Source of the DNA: GCA-2699445 sp032127075
GTDB taxonomy: Bacteria > Actinomycetota > Actinomycetes > S36-B12 > GCA-2699445
Reading direction: 5' to 3'
Assembly: GCA_032127075.1 (NCBI GenBank)
Contig: JAQAZZ010000117.1
Location: forward strand, 1-5,429
DNA: 5,429 bases
A program made the position numbers and the translations under genes. The notes beneath the pieces were generated by a model. The model had not been told where the DNA came from, made no database searches, and was given only the letters and a program-made list of their open reading frames with translations. Positions 5,195 through 5,429 of the stretch are shown here, piece after piece (within the stretch, counting starts at the first letter, position 1; each line of letters opens with the position of its first letter).

Positions 5195-5429
5195 ATGACA
5201 CGTGATGACCTGGGCCGAGTGATCGTGGCGACTGCTGCGGACGTCGACGACATCCCCTGGAGCACCCAACTGCCCGGCGTGCACCACAAGGTGCTGTGGC
5301 AGTCGGGGGACACCACGTTGGGGCTGATGAGGGTGGAGGCCGGTGCGATCAATCCGGAACACACCCATCACGCCGCCCACCATCACATCCTGGTTCTCGA
5401 AGGGGAAGCTACGATGCTCGACCGAAGGG
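5195..5429 (+). CDS. Cupin-domain protein, N-terminal part (3' truncated by window)
   Basis: An open frame from ATG 5195 to the window edge gives 78 residues without a stop. It fits a small cupin beta-barrel, closest in pattern to the ChrR-type cupins: IPWSTQLPGVHHKVLW at 20-35, then LGLMRVEAGAINPEHTHHAA at 42-61 and the ILVLEGEA turn at 65-72. Cupin motif 1, G-x5-H-x-H-x(3,4)-E-x6-G, is met by Gly50, His56, His58 and Gly70, but the glutamate ligand position holds His63. The segment HTHHAAHHH has seven histidines in nine residues, so a metal site is likely and its metal unknown. GGGA (5185-5188) is placed 6 bases before the start. The gene follows the anti-sigma gene by 70 bases on the same strand and might belong to the same regulon. 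ChrR cupins are zinc anti-sigma domains, but no anti-sigma N-terminus is present here, so an enzyme or sensor role is equally possible. Confidence 0.75.
   Translation, partial: MTRDDLGRVIVATAADVDDIPWSTQLPGVHHKVLWQSGDTTLGLMRVEAGAINPEHTHHAAHHHILVLEGEATMLDRR

Noticed and set aside
1..5429. CRISPR arrays, tRNA or rRNA genes, insertion sequences, attachment sites
   Set aside because: No regularly spaced repeats, cloverleaf patterns, transposase reading frames or terminal inverted repeats were seen.

Overview
The window is GC-rich, densely coded and carries a gene set typical of Actinomycetota (Actinobacteria): a heliorhodopsin, a wax ester synthase/diacylglycerol acyltransferase (WS/DGAT), and an ECF sigma factor with an RskA-type anti-sigma factor beside a secreted fasciclin-domain protein. 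Heliorhodopsin suggests a light-exposed, probably aquatic lineage. Genus cannot be told from the sequence.

Layout. (1) Positions 1-1490, + strand: the 3' end of a heliorhodopsin gene, including the retinal-binding lysine of TM7, followed after 20 bases by an integral-membrane acyltransferase-3 family protein, probably in one transcript. (2) 1491-1568: a 78-base convergent spacer with two GC-rich stem-loops. (3) 1569-2939, - strand: WS/DGAT, whose start is the canonical MDRLTPLD and not the more upstream in-frame ATG. (4) 2940-3094: a 155-base divergent promoter region with a perfect 6-3-6 dyad and a possible ECF-type promoter facing the fasciclin gene. (5) 3095-5124, + strand: secreted FAS1 protein, ECF sigma factor, and zinc-motif/RskA-domain anti-sigma factor. 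The sigma and anti-sigma genes overlap by 14 bases with a strong Shine-Dalgarno, so they look translationally coupled. (6) 5195-5429: the 5' part of a His-rich cupin gene that runs off the window, preceded by a 7-bp dyad over its ribosome binding site.

How the parts may work together. The FAS1/sigma/anti-sigma block recalls mycobacterial SigK-RskA, which controls the FAS1-domain secreted antigens MPT70 and MPT83; here target and regulator are adjacent. Unlike the mycobacterial pair, this sigma factor has a single cysteine, while the anti-sigma factor carries an HxxxCxxC zinc motif, so any redox or metal sensing would more likely sit in the anti-sigma factor. The heliorhodopsin-acyltransferase pair hints at light-linked modification of the cell envelope, and WS/DGAT adds a storage-lipid function nearby; the link between the three is inference from position only.

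The most notable items are the heliorhodopsin-acyltransferase pairing, the compact FAS1-sigma-anti-sigma unit with its apparently relocated thiol sensor, and a pair of mutually exclusive hairpins over the sigma factor start.
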